The notes under the pieces are model-generated. The model saw only the letters and a list, made by a program, of their open reading frames with translations. It had not been told where the DNA came from and did not search any database. A DNA stretch of 64,000 nt from contig JAJTTP010000014.1 of NCBI GenBank assembly GCA_023313575.1, positions 868,001-932,000 on the forward strand, in the 5' to 3' direction. This document shows, in pieces, positions 8,792 through 21,590 of the stretch. The translations under genes were made by a program, and so were the position numbers. The DNA comes from Eutypella sp. D-1 (taxonomy: Eukaryota; Ascomycota; Sordariomycetes; Xylariales; Diatrypaceae). Each line of letters starts with the position of its first letter. Position 1 is the stretch's first letter.

Positions 8792-11363
8792 CGTGGCGGG
8801 TAGTATATATGAGTGGATATTGGGCTTAGAAGATGAATTGGGGATTGGCTTTTGCTTTTGATGATGACGAGAAGACTCTCTTATGCTGTTGATACGGGTG
8901 TAGAGGCTATAATGGTGCTTTCTTGTTCTCTTGGATGAAGTCTGGTTGTGGATTTGCTTTGAGTTGGTAGTTGTTAAAGTTGTGAATTTGTTTGTTGAAA
9001 GTTGTGTGAAGTTTGTGGGGAGGATAGGTCCAGGAAGGATACCAAACTGCCCTGCCTAATCTTTGTACTGGTATTATTGAGGAAGCTACTGATTATCCCG
9101 GCTATTGATGAGCTTGAAGGGGAGGGGCGACTTGCCGCTGCACGCGTTCGTCGGCATAGACGTGTGTATAGTGGCGGGCGGTTCTTATAAAGACGACACT
9201 TGATACTTGGAGATCCGCCTGTGTTACACCGGAACTGCCAGGTACTAGTTGTCGATAATATCAAGTACACCTGTAATGTTTTTAATCTTAAACTGCAGCA
9301 TAAGCTTCACGTCATTCAGCATCAACCGCGGGGTTCCTGCTTGGGTTTCTACTTTCAGTCAGTTTCTGCCTTAGCTAGCGTCTTTACACTGTTTCATTTC
9401 TTTACCTGGGCGCTAATATTGCAGGTGTATATGTTGGCAATATTGTACCTTTGGTGTTTGAGGGTAGAGGAATTGTAGTTGATCCTACTGTCAGGTGATG
9501 AGTAACAATACTTACTCTGACCTGGAATCTTTGCCATCAGCAGAGCAGGAAAAGAGCAGCTCCTATTCCCTTCCGTTCTTTTCCCTCCGGGAACTTTCAA
9601 TTTCGAGAATGAGTCGTATTCTAAGTATGATAAATTGCTTTAAACTACATCCGCATTCAGTTTGGTAAACTAAGTACTGAGTCAACTATGCATGTGGTAT
9701 GTGTTGGAATCATGCCCGATACAGTAGAGGTAAGGCTTCGTCTGTACAACATGACTTTGGGGTCATTCAGGCATGGAAAAGAGGGAAAGGAAAGGAAACA
9801 AAACCACGCGTTGCATTTTCCTCCCCTGTGTTGGAACAGACACCAAGGCTGGTGAAGATCGAGCAAACCCAGTTGAGACGCCGTAAGTCTACTTCTCAGT
9901 AATAGCTAGAATCCTTCAAGGTCTAGGTACACGACATCGTACCCGTGACAACCTTCCTCACTCCAACATACTCAGAAGATTACCGTTAGTCTTTCGTTTT
10001 CTGGTAAACACTGCTCGAGACATTAGGACAGAAGATATCGTGCCTATCCTTGTTCTTCTATCGCCAACGGGATCTAGTGGTGACGGCAGCGCTGTTGTTG
10101 TTACTGGTCACTGTTCAGAATAAACCTGTGTGCTTCCGTAATTTAATGCTAATTGCATCGTCAGCTTCCGTCGCTGTCGTATTTCGTAGGCGAGTTCTAC
10201 AACCCATCAAGAGGCGGATGACCTTGATGCTAACAAATTTGATCGCCATCGAGGGCTCACATGATCGAGAACAGTCGTTACCCAGAGCAACCAATAAGAC
10301 CGTATAGACATCATTACAACAGTCTCAGTAATGGTCACCAATTCTAGAAACACTACGGACCAGCTACATCCAAACCACCAACATCACGGCCGTTCAGCCC
10401 AACAAAGCCAAAGGCGATACCGAAAACCAAGAGAAGATCCAAGGGAATATTCTCCGTCCCGTCAAAAACCGATCCGTGATATTCCGCGGCAAGTTCTGTT
10501 TCATCCACCTCCCTTCTCGTGTTAAAACCTGTCGCCCACGGTCGCCGTCCTCGGCCTTTCATGAAGGAGAAGCGAAGTGGAGATCGCCATATCGCCATAT
10601 CGTCATCCCGCGCACCACTGTTGCAATATCCGCTCTTTTGCATAAGTATATAACAAGTCTACTATAGAGGCCGTCCGCTTAATATGCGTTGTTAAGATTC
10701 GATATTTCGTCCCAATCAACCGGGGCGCGGGTTATCGCCGGGATCGGCCCGGAACCTAAAGTGAACATTACCCTATATTACCCTATAGATTTTTAATCGA
10801 ATTCTCTCCACCTGCCGTCTGACTTTTAGTCCCATTTTTTAGTAGCAACGTCACCAGACACTTAGGCCAAGCCGTTCGGCGAATCTCACTCGAGGAAACA
10901 GCCCCCGGCAAGCTGAAAAGGGAAATACCTATCTTAGCAAACGTTAGGACGGGCCCCTACAGGTTCGAAAGGTACCGGTACCTCCTTGGTTAAACCTAAA
11001 TACTTTCCCAACTCTTTTACCCCCCATGCCCATGCAGTCTTCGCCGCGGAATAAGAACACATAAAGGCGGAAAAAGGGAAGGATGGAGCACGTAAAGTCG
11101 GTCGTGGCCAGGAACACAGGGACGACTAATATCCACTACCGCCTCTCCAATGCCGCATCCAACCGTCTCTGGCCTCGTTTTCAACTGGGGTTTGTGGGGA
11201 GGGGGAGAGGTAAGGGAGTGAGGAGGTCGTGGAACACGTTGACATGGACAACCACGACTGACGCAAGGCGCGCCCTCCATAATGGCCGCTCCACCCCGCG
11301 GCTTCAGGCGGGATTGGCATTGGCCGCGGCGGCACCGGAGCCCCCGCGACCAGTAGTCGACGG
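8792..11363. other. Intergenic, no supported gene
   Basis: The 2.6-kb spacer lies between divergent genes. Short frames exist on both strands (for example around 9000-9190, 9700-9900 and 10050-10640) but none has a recognisable domain, signal peptide plus Cys pattern, or splice-extended frame. The final part, from 11083, is in frame with the threonine aldolase start (see that entry). Confidence 0.5.
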
Positions 11364-11371
11364 GTATAAAT
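11364..11371 (+). promoter_or_regulatory. Candidate TATA box of the threonine aldolase gene
   Basis: The sequence gggTATAAAttt lies about 90 bases upstream of the ATG at 11455. This distance would place the start point near 11395-11430 and give a short leader. It is the only good TATA match close to the start. Confidence 0.45.
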
Positions 11372-11454
11372 TTCGTCCCGAGCCGCCGAGGAATTTTCAC
11401 ACCTCGTCACCGTCTTCTACCGCACCGCAACCAACGATACAACCAACAGCGACG

Positions 11455-12943
11455 ATGGCGGCTTCTTCTACGCAGAGCGGCGGCGCACAGCCGACTACCT
11501 GGATAGGACATGAGGGTGCCGCATCACTCGACCTCAGAAGTGAGTGTTTGGACCTTTTCCCCCTCCTCGCCCAATCCCTCTCTACTCTGGCATTGCCTAC
11601 CTCCCCTTCGTTACTGAACAAGAGAGACCTCTCAACGCTTATACATGGGGAACAAAATAGGCGACACGATGACGACGCCGACGGCGGCGATGCTGGAGGG
11701 GATACGGACAGCGACGCTGCTGGACGACGTGACGGAGGAGGACGCGACGACGGCGTCGCTCGAGGCGCACGTCGCGGCGCTCGCAGGCAAGGAGGCCGGC
11801 CTCTTCGTGCTCTCCGGCACCATGGGCAACCAGGTCGCCCTGCGCTCCCTGCTCACCCAGCCCCCGCACGCCGTGCTTTGCGACCACCGCTCTCACATCG
11901 TCCAGTATGAAGGCGGGGGGTGAGTTTCTTTTTTTCTCCCCTGCCCCTCCCCCCTCTGTCGTATTTGTCTCCCTTTTGTGCTCTCTCCGTCTCTTTACGT
12001 ACTCATACGTATGCACGGCCCCACCTTCTATCCAATTCAAAACGCCTCCTAACCCGCCTCCAACAGCGTATCCTCCCTCACGGGCGCAACTCTACAGCAG
12101 GTAACGCCGTCCAACGGGCTCTACCTAACGCTAGAAGACATCCAGAAATACGCGGTGATCAGCGACGACGTGCACGCGTGCCCGACGCGAGTGATCAGCC
12201 TAGAGAACTCGCTGAACGGGCTCATCACGCCCTTATCCGAGACCCGGCGCATCGCCGACTGGGCCCGGCGCCACGACATCCGCATGCACTGCGACGGCGC
12301 ACGGCTCTGGGAGGTCGTGGCCGCCGTCAACAACAACACCAACACCGGGGAGCAGGGCTCCTCCCTCGCTGATTTCGCAGCCTGCTTCGACACCGTCTCC
12401 CTATGCTTCAGCAAAGGCCTCGGCGCGCCCATCGGGAGCGTCCTCGTCGGTCCCGCCCGAACCCTACGACACGCGCGCCGCGTCCGCAAGGCGCTAGGCG
12501 GCGGCCTGCGACAGGCGGGCGTGGTCGCCGCCGCGGCGCGCGTCGCGGTCGACACGACATTCGGTAACGGGTCCCGGGGCGAGGGGAATCTGCTGCGCGC
12601 GTCGCACGAGACGGCGCGGCGCGTCGAGGCGATGTGGACGGCGCCTTCCCCGCAGGGGCCGGGGGGTAAAGTCGCCGTCCCCGTGCAGACGAATATGGTC
12701 TGGCTCGACCTCGCCAGCGCGGGGATCACCCCCGACCGTTTCGAGAAGCTCGCGGCGGACCACGGTCTTCGGATCTGGGGAAATCGTATCATCACGCATT
12801 ACCAGATCGGCGAGGAGGCGCTGCGGAGGCTCGCCGAGGTGTTCGCTAAGGTCGCGGTGGAGAAGGAAGCCGGCGGCGCGGCGGCGAAGGATGGTGCTGA
12901 CGGTGCAGGTGCTGGGACCGGTCCGTATGGGGCCAAGCCTTGA
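11455..12943 (+). CDS. GLY1: Low-specificity L-threonine aldolase, 3 exons
   Basis: Exons are 11455-11539, 11661-11919 and 12067-12943 (406 residues). The enzyme is PLP-dependent and cleaves L-threonine or L-allo-threonine to glycine and acetaldehyde. The splice at 11539/11661 recreates the family N-terminal motif LDLRS-DTMTTPT. Further landmarks are SGTMGNQVALR (cofactor phosphate region), HCDGAR with the PLP-ring Asp at about residue 191, and SLCFSKGLGAPIGS with the Schiff-base Lys at about residue 231. The C-terminal domain ends in RIITHYQIGEEALRRLAEVF and an Ala/Gly-rich tail. Donors are GTGAGT and GTGAGT; acceptors are AATAG and AACAG. The frame is also open upstream without a stop to an ATG at 11083, which would add 124 residues, Arg-rich and poor in acids at first; the TATA at 11364 argues for the shorter form. 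Confidence 0.92.
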
Positions 12944-14623
12944 GGGCTGGCGATGTGGGTAAGAGATTCGGGGAGGGGGTAGAACCCTCTTGGGCCGTGA
13001 AGCTCTATTCTAGTTAAGGGAGGACAGCGGCATGCATAGCATCACCGGCGGCGTCTTGAGCGCGTACTGTTAACTTATAAAAAGCACACATAAAGCATAT
13101 CCTATATAATATAGATCTGAACAAGAGCTTACAACGTAACGAGGTTGGTCAGAAGGACGGTCAAAGGACCGATCCTATGCAAAACATTATATAGACAGAT
13201 AAAGACGAGCCGAGGAAGAGGGGGCGCGAGAATACAGACAGATCCGCCGCAAAGCAGATGAGCAAGCAAACAAGATGAGCATATTGAGTCCCTCCCACAC
13301 GTGGTTTTCTTGATGGTCTCGGGACTACCTACTAGCCGTGACAGCCATGACAGATAATGACTTGCACGGGACAGAACGGAACGGAAGTCTTCTTTCCTTT
13401 CCTGCATACTTCCTTCCCCCTTATCCTGCCTACCGCCTAGTCAACGTACTCCCTCTTGTGACTAGGAATCATCCCCACATCCTAACGTTTGTACTTAAGC
13501 AAAACCAGAGAGAATTGGGGAGGGCATACAACATGGGGGAAAATATCTGCGTAGACTTTTCAAGGGCGCATCGCACATAGACATATTCCGTTGCGCGCCG
13601 GGAAGAGAGAGAGGGACACACACACATAGCGTCACATCAATAAAAACGAAGACGGGGGGAGGGAAATTCAGAAGTATTTCAGCATCCGTGCATGCATCCA
13701 GATCAGATCATATCAGATCAGGAAGAAAAAAGAAAAAGAATTTTGCCCTTTCGGAACGCAAAAAGAATCGGGGCGCAAACGCCTCTCCCTCTCTTTTGTT
13801 TTTGGTTGCCTCTTCCTTCCATCCATCCGTCCGTCCATCCACACGCCTACCTTACCTCCCTTAATGCTCCTCCCCTCTCCCCTTTCTCCCCCTTCCTCCT
13901 TTTCCCCCGCTTTCCGCTTCCTTGCATGCGGTTTTACGGGAAAAAATAAGGAGATCAAAACAAGGAGGGTATGGGAGCGGCAGAGAGAGAAAAAAGCAGC
14001 AAAGATATACACACCCTTTCCTTCCCTCACCGGGCACTGGGAGGCTTTATATATACAGCAGCGCATATTTCCACGCACAGAGGTCCGTTTCCCCCTTTTT
14101 TACCATAAAACCGTCCACCACCTTCTCCGCCGCTTCCTAACCTGCGTCCCTTATCTGCTGCGTTCACGTGGCTCCTGATCCAGATGTACAAAATCTCCTA
14201 AAGACGGAGGCGGGGGCCGCTTCTTCTCCTCGCCTCGCCATGGCGGCGGCTCCCGAAAGAAAATATGAGTCGGCTTGTTGCCCTCCCATCGTTCTTTCCT
14301 TCAACAAAGGGGGGTATTGGGTGAACGAGGTGAAAAGAAAAGTTGGAAAGATGAAGAAAAAGAAAACAACAAAAAATCGAATATAATGTGGGCTGATGCA
14401 GGGAGAAGAATTAAATACGATCAAAAGCCCCGCCGCCACCCGGTTGATGCTGCCCAGGAATCTTTTTTTAGATGCTGCCTCCCCGGAATAAAACCGTACC
14501 GCTCGCCGAACGCCGCCGGGAAAATGGAAACCGTAAATTCACTTGGTGAAGGAAAAAGAAATAGGTCGTAATCGTGAGGGGGCGCGGAGAAAAACGGTGT
14601 TGTAGAGCGATCGCACGCATGGC
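12944..14623. other. Intergenic, 3' flanks of two convergent genes
   Basis: No gene is supported. The spacer contains GA/CA dinucleotide runs (13603-13625), a long pyrimidine-rich tract with CCAT/CCGT repeats (about 13780-13920) and a purine-rich tract (about 14330-14380). Conceptual frames here are short and low-complexity. Confidence 0.55.
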
Positions 14624-16973
14624 CTAGTGCTTCTTGCTGAAGATACCACGGCTTCTCGACTTGCTGCGGACCTTCGACTTGGTGCTCTCGGTATCGTCGC
14701 TATACTTCGCCTTGTGGATCCTGCACGTTATGTAAATTAGCCAACGGGCGCATTACCAATAAGAGTTTCCTGACGTGGCAGGGACTTACCAGCTGTTCCC
14801 GGGCATGCTCATGCCTTTAGCCTCAGCCATGCGGTAGAACTTCGCGCTCTTTTTCAGATCCTTCTTGCAGCCAACGCCTTGGGCGTAGCAGAAACCAGCC
14901 TCGGCAAGGGCATCGACATCACCCCAACCTAATTTCACGTTAGAATGAGTTGCATCTCGGTTGCTGTCAGATTAACTTACTTCCGGCGATCTCGAAACAT
15001 CGCAAGGCGAGTGCTTTGTCCTGTTCAATACCCCAACCGTTCATGTGGCTCACGCCAAGCTCGTATATGCTCAGCGCAAACTGAGCCTTGCGCGTCTTCC
15101 GGTCCATGAAGTCGACCGATTTGCCCTCCTTGATCTGGTCCTCATCATCGGCAATCTCAGCGCTGACGATATCGGCGGCCTTCCGCAACCACTCAACACC
15201 TTCGCGCTGGTTCGGCCGCATACCCCATCCGTGTCGACAAGCCAGGGCATACAACAGCATTCCGGTAGGGTCGCCACCCCGTGCTGCGAGCCGTAAATGA
15301 TATGTTGATTCTTTCACCGATCCTTCTTCGTGGCACTTGATACCCTTCGATAGATGCTCCTCTGCGCTCATCTCGGCGGCAGTCGGTGCGTGGGAATGCG
15401 ACGATTTTGGGGGCCTGATGGTACTGGCCGAATCGCTCGTAGCTGCAGATAGCGGTGACAAGGGAGGTCGGCCCCGGGGCTGTTCGTGAGTAGAAGTTGT
15501 TAATGAGCGGCCTCTAGGCGAGCGCCCTCGGGGCGCATCTTCAGACTGCCGGCTCCCGGTCGATGGGCGACTGGAGCCTGGCGATAGCTGCCTGCCATTC
15601 GCGGACGTCTCTGCTGATAACTTGCTGCGCTCAACGGATGGGCGTGCCAATAATGAATCTCCATTACTTCCGTCCTGATACCTTGAAGAAGAGGAACTCG
15701 AGGGGCGCGTGGGAGGCGACGGCGGGGCCTGGCCACTTCTGGGGTGAGATGGACCAGCGGGCGGTTCGAAGCTGAAGGCGGAATTGGGGTCGTTGCCCTG
15801 GAATATTATGGATTCACGCTGGAGAGCCTTTCCTCTGGGCAGCGAGTACTTCGCATATATATAGGAGGGTGCACCTTTACCATCCTCCGACTCTGTAAAG
15901 GCGTCGCTATGCATACTAATCGGGGTGTGGGCCGTGTCATCGGCGAGCACAAAGGAAGGTTGGCTGTCTGAAGATGCCTGTCGTGAAGGCATCTCCATGG
16001 TGGGAGTCCCCGATCGACTCAAGGGCCTTGAAAAGTTGAAGGAAGGGCGAGGAAGTGGTGCGGAAACATCCGAACAGATCGATGGTGATCGTCGGTAATG
16101 CGATATCGGGGAGGGAACGACTGTTGTCGCGCCAGCAGCAGTAGCACTGCTGCTTGAGAGTTTCCGGGGCGCCTGCGAAGGGGTAGATGCACTCAATGTA
16201 TCATCGTTGGTTTCGGGTGGGGCTGACATGATACTGGAGGACCGCTTAGGGAACATCGATCTCGGCGGAAACAATGCGGTCGATTCATTTGATATCGTTT
16301 TACTAAGTTTCCCTGGGGAAGAAGAGAAAGGGTTGGAAAGAGGAGGAGGTTCCCTCGGATTAGTATCTGGGCCGGTCGGTCTCAGTTCCGTTACGTGCTC
16401 GGTAAGGCTCTCCAAGTCGCCTGGAGATTGTTCGCGTCGGGCACCGTACAGGCCCTGGTTCTCCTCTAACCGTTCTAGCTGCCGGCCACGGGCTTGTTCG
16501 CGGGCCTGTTCAAGCAGAGAGTTCGAGGGGAGAGGCACAGGCTCGTCAGGAGTGGGTGGGATCCGACTCATACGTGGGTGCACCGAGACTGGCCGCTCTA
16601 GGGGATCCTCAACTTCAGTAGTCAAACCAAGGCCGGTACTAGGTTGTGGCTGTAGAGGCGATACATTTTCCTGGTCGGAGGCGGAATCGTGTGATAGGGA
16701 ACGAAAGTATTCAGATCGGCCCTGAACAATCAGTGGACTCTCTACAGTCAAGGGAGGCAGACGGCTCATGCGCCTGCCTGTCCTCGTTTCGCTTTCCTGC
16801 AATTGTTTTGCTAGCGCGCGACTTTGGGCAGCAAAGGCATCTAAAGGCGACATAGACGGGGGTACATCGCCGGCTACATGAAGCCGTGGAGATCGCAATG
16901 GTCGGGAATGAGTAGTCGACACTGAGGAGGATGATTGCGACCGTAGGTCGAGAAAACCAGGTTTGTTCGTCAT
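14624..16973 (-). CDS. Sel1-repeat protein, nif1/DSF2-like mitosis-inhibitor family, 3 exons
   Basis: Exons are 14981-16973, 14790-14928 and 14624-14720 (742 residues). The start is the ATG at 16971-16973 (MTNKPGFLDLRSQ); the frame is open upstream but no other ATG precedes it. Residues 1 to about 560 are disordered, rich in Ser/Pro/Arg with many SP/TP sites, typical of a phospho-regulated scaffold. From about residue 580 come Sel1 (TPR-like) repeats: AEEHLSKGIKCHEEGSVKEST, GDPTGMLLYALACRHGWG, LSIYELGVSHMNGWG, and across the splice WGDVDALAEAGFCYAQGVG. The end is a very basic tail (KSKVRSKSRSRGIFSKKH) that may bind membranes or nucleic acid. The layout matches S. pombe nif1 (inhibitor of the Nim1/Cdr1 kinase) and budding yeast DSF2; the role here is inferred from that family. 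Confidence 0.82.
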
Positions 16974-18034
16974 CGTGAGGTCGCTATAGCTGTTATTATC
17001 GTTGTTGATACTTGGATGTTGGACGACGACAAGTAATGGGTAATAACGATGGCGAAAAGGTGGTGGAAAAGTGAGATCAAGTTCTATGGCAATATGGCAA
17101 GGACTACGATCGAGTAAAGCCAGTACATCGACCAGTAAAGCAATAAACCAATAATACGGTAACGGCAATGGTTCGCAGAAGGAAGGGGTCGAGTGGACTC
17201 TGGTGGACAACCTGCAATGCCGATCAAAGGAAATTTGTGGGTGATGGAGAAGTTGTAGGCAACCTGATTTGGCGATTCTTTATTTCAGGTCGCTCTGGGT
17301 AAGTCCGGTCGGTCAGTTCTGGTCGGTCTTGTCAATCTTGTCGCTCTTTTGGCTCCTTTGGGTATTTCTGGTAATTTTTTGTGGTGAATTTGTACCTTTT
17401 TCGTATGTATGGCCCACTGAGCCACATTCAAAAAAAGACAATTCGTGAAGCGGAAGACTTGATGGAGTTATGGAGTTGATACGAAGTAATTGTTGGACAG
17501 AAGTTGGTCGCGGCGGTGGCGAATCTTTGACCAACAGCATGAATCTGTCAAGTTTGTGTACCCGTGAATCCAATCCAAGGGGGTTAATTAAGAAGAGTAC
17601 AAGTAGTAGAGGAAACTACAAGAAGGGGGCGGCGGCGGCTTTTCTCCTGTGACGTGAGTGGAAGAATGCGACAGGTGGATGGCTGTGCATGCAGGTGCAG
17701 GTTTTTGGCGGGTTTGGGGCAATTTGTGCAACAACAATGATGTATACCTAAGTACGTAATTGTTTTCTGGTTGGTTGGTGAAAATGAGGGTAGGGTAGAA
17801 GAAAGTGAGTGTGAATGAATATAGAAAATGAGTGAATGAGTGAATGAATGTATGTAGAGAGAGAAAGAGGAGAAAAGTGAGTGTGAGAGAATGGATCGGA
17901 TGATGGATTAGTTAGTAGGTGACCAGGTAGGTGCTCTGTAGGTATGTTTGCTCTGATGTTTCCTGCTTTTTCCACCAATTCCAGACTTAATTAAGACTTA
18001 TTAGATCCGTCTCGTTGTCGCCAACTTTGCCAAC

Positions 18035-18065
18035 GTTGTTGTTGTTGTTGTTGTTGTTGTTGTTA
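18035..18065. repeat. (TTG)n microsatellite
   Basis: About ten uninterrupted GTT/TTG units lie in non-coding sequence. Confidence 0.9.
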
Positions 18066-19941
18066 TCGTGGTTGACAATCAAATTCAGACCAGGAGAATG
18101 ATGTAGTAGGTAGATAGGTTGGTTTGCTAGAAAGTACAACCAAGGGATCAATCATAAAGGTGACAGGAAGAGGGTTTAGGTAATATTAGATATGTACTAT
18201 GGATGTAGGTAATGTAGGTACGTAGGTTAATTAGGTAGGTTAACCGTTACCCGATAAGACCAAGACCAAGACCTAGACCTGGACATGGACCTAGAAACCT
18301 TGGAAGAGAGATGAAGAAGAATAGGGGGGTGGCAGAGCCAGGGTTTATCCTGCCTGCTAAGAAGTTGAGAAGAGGCGTTGTCGGCGTAGAGTAGAGTAGA
18401 GTCGTGAATCGTGATTTCAGAGCATAAAGGGATTGAAGAAAGAGAATGGAATGGGATGATGAGGATTGGATCACCAAAGAAAAAACATGACCTCAAAGAT
18501 AGGGTAAAACAGATAGTGCCAGCACCGTTTTCCTTCTCCGTCTCCGTATTCTGTATGCTTTTCTTCAATTAGATGATGGCAACCCGGGAAGGGAAGTCGA
18601 GGTAGCAGTTTGGGGGTTTTTCTGGATTAAACTGGACAAGACGAAGGAACATGTGGGATTACGAAATGCATAATAATAAACGTGATGCAGGGAAAAAGGA
18701 CTGCCCAGATGAACTTAAAGGGGGGAGGGGGGGAGAGAGAGGGGAGGCACAAATTACCCCAATTGGAAACCCTTTACTACGTACATACGTACTTCCTAGG
18801 ATCATGTAGATTGTAGATTGTAGATAGATACACCTGCGTGCATGTAGGTAATTGAGTTGTAGACGGGCAGACGGGACGAACCTGACGAGTTAGAAACCTG
18901 GAAAGTACATCTGGGCAAAACTTCCCAGGGCTCTGCGCTCTCTCCTCTGCCAGATGTGTCGATCAGGGAGAAAGGCGGAGCCTCCAAGAGCCAAAAAGAC
19001 GACGAATGTTCCCCGCCAGCCAACCGAGGGGGGACAGGGGTGCAGGGGTGGTTTTTTTTTACATAGGGGTGGGAGGAAGCACGGCAGGGGATTAAACAGG
19101 GGGTTTTGATCTCGGGGCTTGCAACAAGGGTGATGGCCACGTTGAAAAGAGGTCTTCTAAACTAACCTGGTGGGCTTGGCACAGAAGAACTGAAATGAGC
19201 TGATGGGCCAAAAAGATGCCACTCCGGGGCTATCATACCTATCTACCGCGGCTACCCAGGTACCTCCCCTACTAATTATCCAGAGGTATGTACCATACTT
19301 ACATATAAGGGTCGAACGCACTGAACTGAGTCTCAAAAGTCTGCACGCGATTTGCGATTTGCGATGATGCGATAATACATACTTGACATAATGCATGCAA
19401 CAAACGCTGTTAGCTCTGTTCGCCCGCGTGTTTGGGCTTTTTTTTTTTGGCGTCTCGGGTACCTTGCTTCGTCCCCCCTTCTAACCCGTTAGCTACCACC
19501 TGAGCATTTGCTGCTCATTTGTACTTGTCCGCCCGCGTACAACCAACTCGGTACATGTCTACTTAGTGCTCAGATACGCTAAACCCTATCTAGACACCCG
19601 ACCTCCAGGGCTAGCCAAGTTTTAACGGTCCGTCCTCGCTCCAAGAACTGCCCGTTACTTGTTGGCTTGCTAGTTAAAATGGGGGGGCGTTCGAGGCGTT
19701 CTAGGTGTTCTCTGTGGCTTGAACCTGCCGCCTCAGGGCCTCCAATTGGAACCGATCTGGAAGAACTGCTCAGGTGGTGTGGCGTTTCTAGTCTGAATTA
19801 CAGGTTTGCTCTCCCCCGGCAGAACCAATACGAACAGGTTATTCTATTAGGCTTCCAGCGCAAACCTTACTACCTACCTAGGTATGTACATTGCAGATTC
19901 TGAGCCGAGTGGATAGAAGAAGCCTTACCTTTTAGCCAGCT

Positions 19942-19969
19942 TGCCAGCCAGCCAGCCAGCCAGCCAGCC
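19942..19969. repeat. (GCCA)n microsatellite
   Basis: About six CCAG tetramer units lie in non-coding sequence, with one degenerate unit at the left end. Confidence 0.85.
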
Positions 19970-21555
19970 GAGGCTAAACTTGATAGATCAACCTTCCAGA
20001 CTATCTACCCCAATCGCACGATCATATCTGTGGACAGCAACCACTTATAAACAACACTTCACTGTTCTTCAGCTATGTAGTTGGTTAGTTGTTTGTTCTT
20101 GTGGCAATAACTATTTTCGGAATCCGAGAGAGAGGTTCTCGAATGGCCTCCCAACTGTTACTGGCCACCGTAAGTACTAAGATACTAGCCGTGGTAGTGG
20201 CACTGCACCCCGATAATAGCTGACCCCCCAGTACAGTACCCGTACCTAACTATAGCAACAAACGGTAGACCGGCCCCGTATTCGAGCAGTCACATCGCCC
20301 TGAATCTTCATAAAAATACCAAAAAGCAAGAAAAGAAAAATTAAACCTACTCATTAGTCACGGACACTATTGGCAATTTTTTGACATTTGGCATTTGAAG
20401 CTTCACCATCCAACTCGAAGCCTGGGACGGTGGAGGTCACGATGTTCATGTGACCAAATCAGCCACCACCACCAGGAGGGCACACACATAAATAAGTACC
20501 TACCTATATATAAGGGGGGCTCACTACTGCGGGTACCACGGACCACAGGTCCCTGCATCTGCATATAGTAGGAGGTCCACAGGAGGTATGTATGTAGGTA
20601 CCCAGCACGCAGCAGCACGACGCACTGCAGGAAAGCGGCAAAGCGGGAAAACACCACAGCTAAATTGCAACACTCTTCTTTTTTTCGTACCTGTGCCACC
20701 CATAACTATGTAGCTGGAACCACAGCCACGATCTCATCTCCGTCTTATGGTAAGGTATGTATTACATAGAGAAGCCTGGAAGTAGAGACGCATCTCTCTG
20801 CATATGTATGCCGCCGCCTTGAATACGAGGGGGAAGTTGTACCTAGATGTAGTCTCGTCTTATGCTTCTTCTTGTTCTTTTTGTGAACCATTGACTTCGA
20901 CTACATCTGTGTGTACGCATGTATGTACGACCCTCCATGGTGCCATCGAGAGGATCCCGTTTGACCCCTGGGTAGGGTAACATAGGGCCTCTTGGCCGCT
21001 CTCTAGACGTCCTTGCATACATACTTGCATAAGTAGGAACGCATCCAGGAACAAACTTGCGAGCTTTCGCACATCCTTCAACTTGTTAGGTAGGTTGCAT
21101 ACACGCATAGTTATCGATCGATCTTCTTCTCGAATCGAACCTTCTACATAAAGTGGTAGGGGGGTGACATGTGGGCTGCACCCCCTACCTTATATATACG
21201 TCTCGTCGCGATTAAGGGTCGACGGCACGTACATACGTATACGTACGTATATCTACGATAGCATACTTATAGAGAAGTCTCACACATGGGGCTCTCACAA
21301 GGGGGAAGAGGGGGAGCGTCCGTTCGTTGTGATAGGAACATGGAATTGTTTCATCGCTCCTCAAACTTACGCTCCGACTAGATCACCCAGGTAGGCTAGG
21401 CTCCTAAGTGGGTGCGTCGGTGCGACAGCCCACGGCTTCAGATGAAAGAAAAACTCCCCGGCACGAGTGTCCCGGCTCGGCCGTCCTATAAAACAAAACA
21501 GCGGAAATCCCGTAGCGTACAATATATATATGGAATCCTCCGCAACGATCGTCAT

Positions 21556-21557
21556 GT

Positions 21558-21590
<33 letters not shown>
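21556..21590. repeat. (CT)n microsatellite
   Basis: The CT dinucleotide repeat is interrupted once by CTTT, about 35 bases in all, in non-coding sequence. Confidence 0.9.

Noticed and set aside
10353..10643. 96-codon frame in the 8.8-11.4 kb spacer
   Set aside because: It has no signal peptide, domain or splice partner, and competing frames on the other strand are of equal quality.
21130..21150. B-box-like sequence (reverse of cgaatcgaacctt)
   Set aside because: There is no T stem, A box or acceptor stem around it, so it is not a tRNA.
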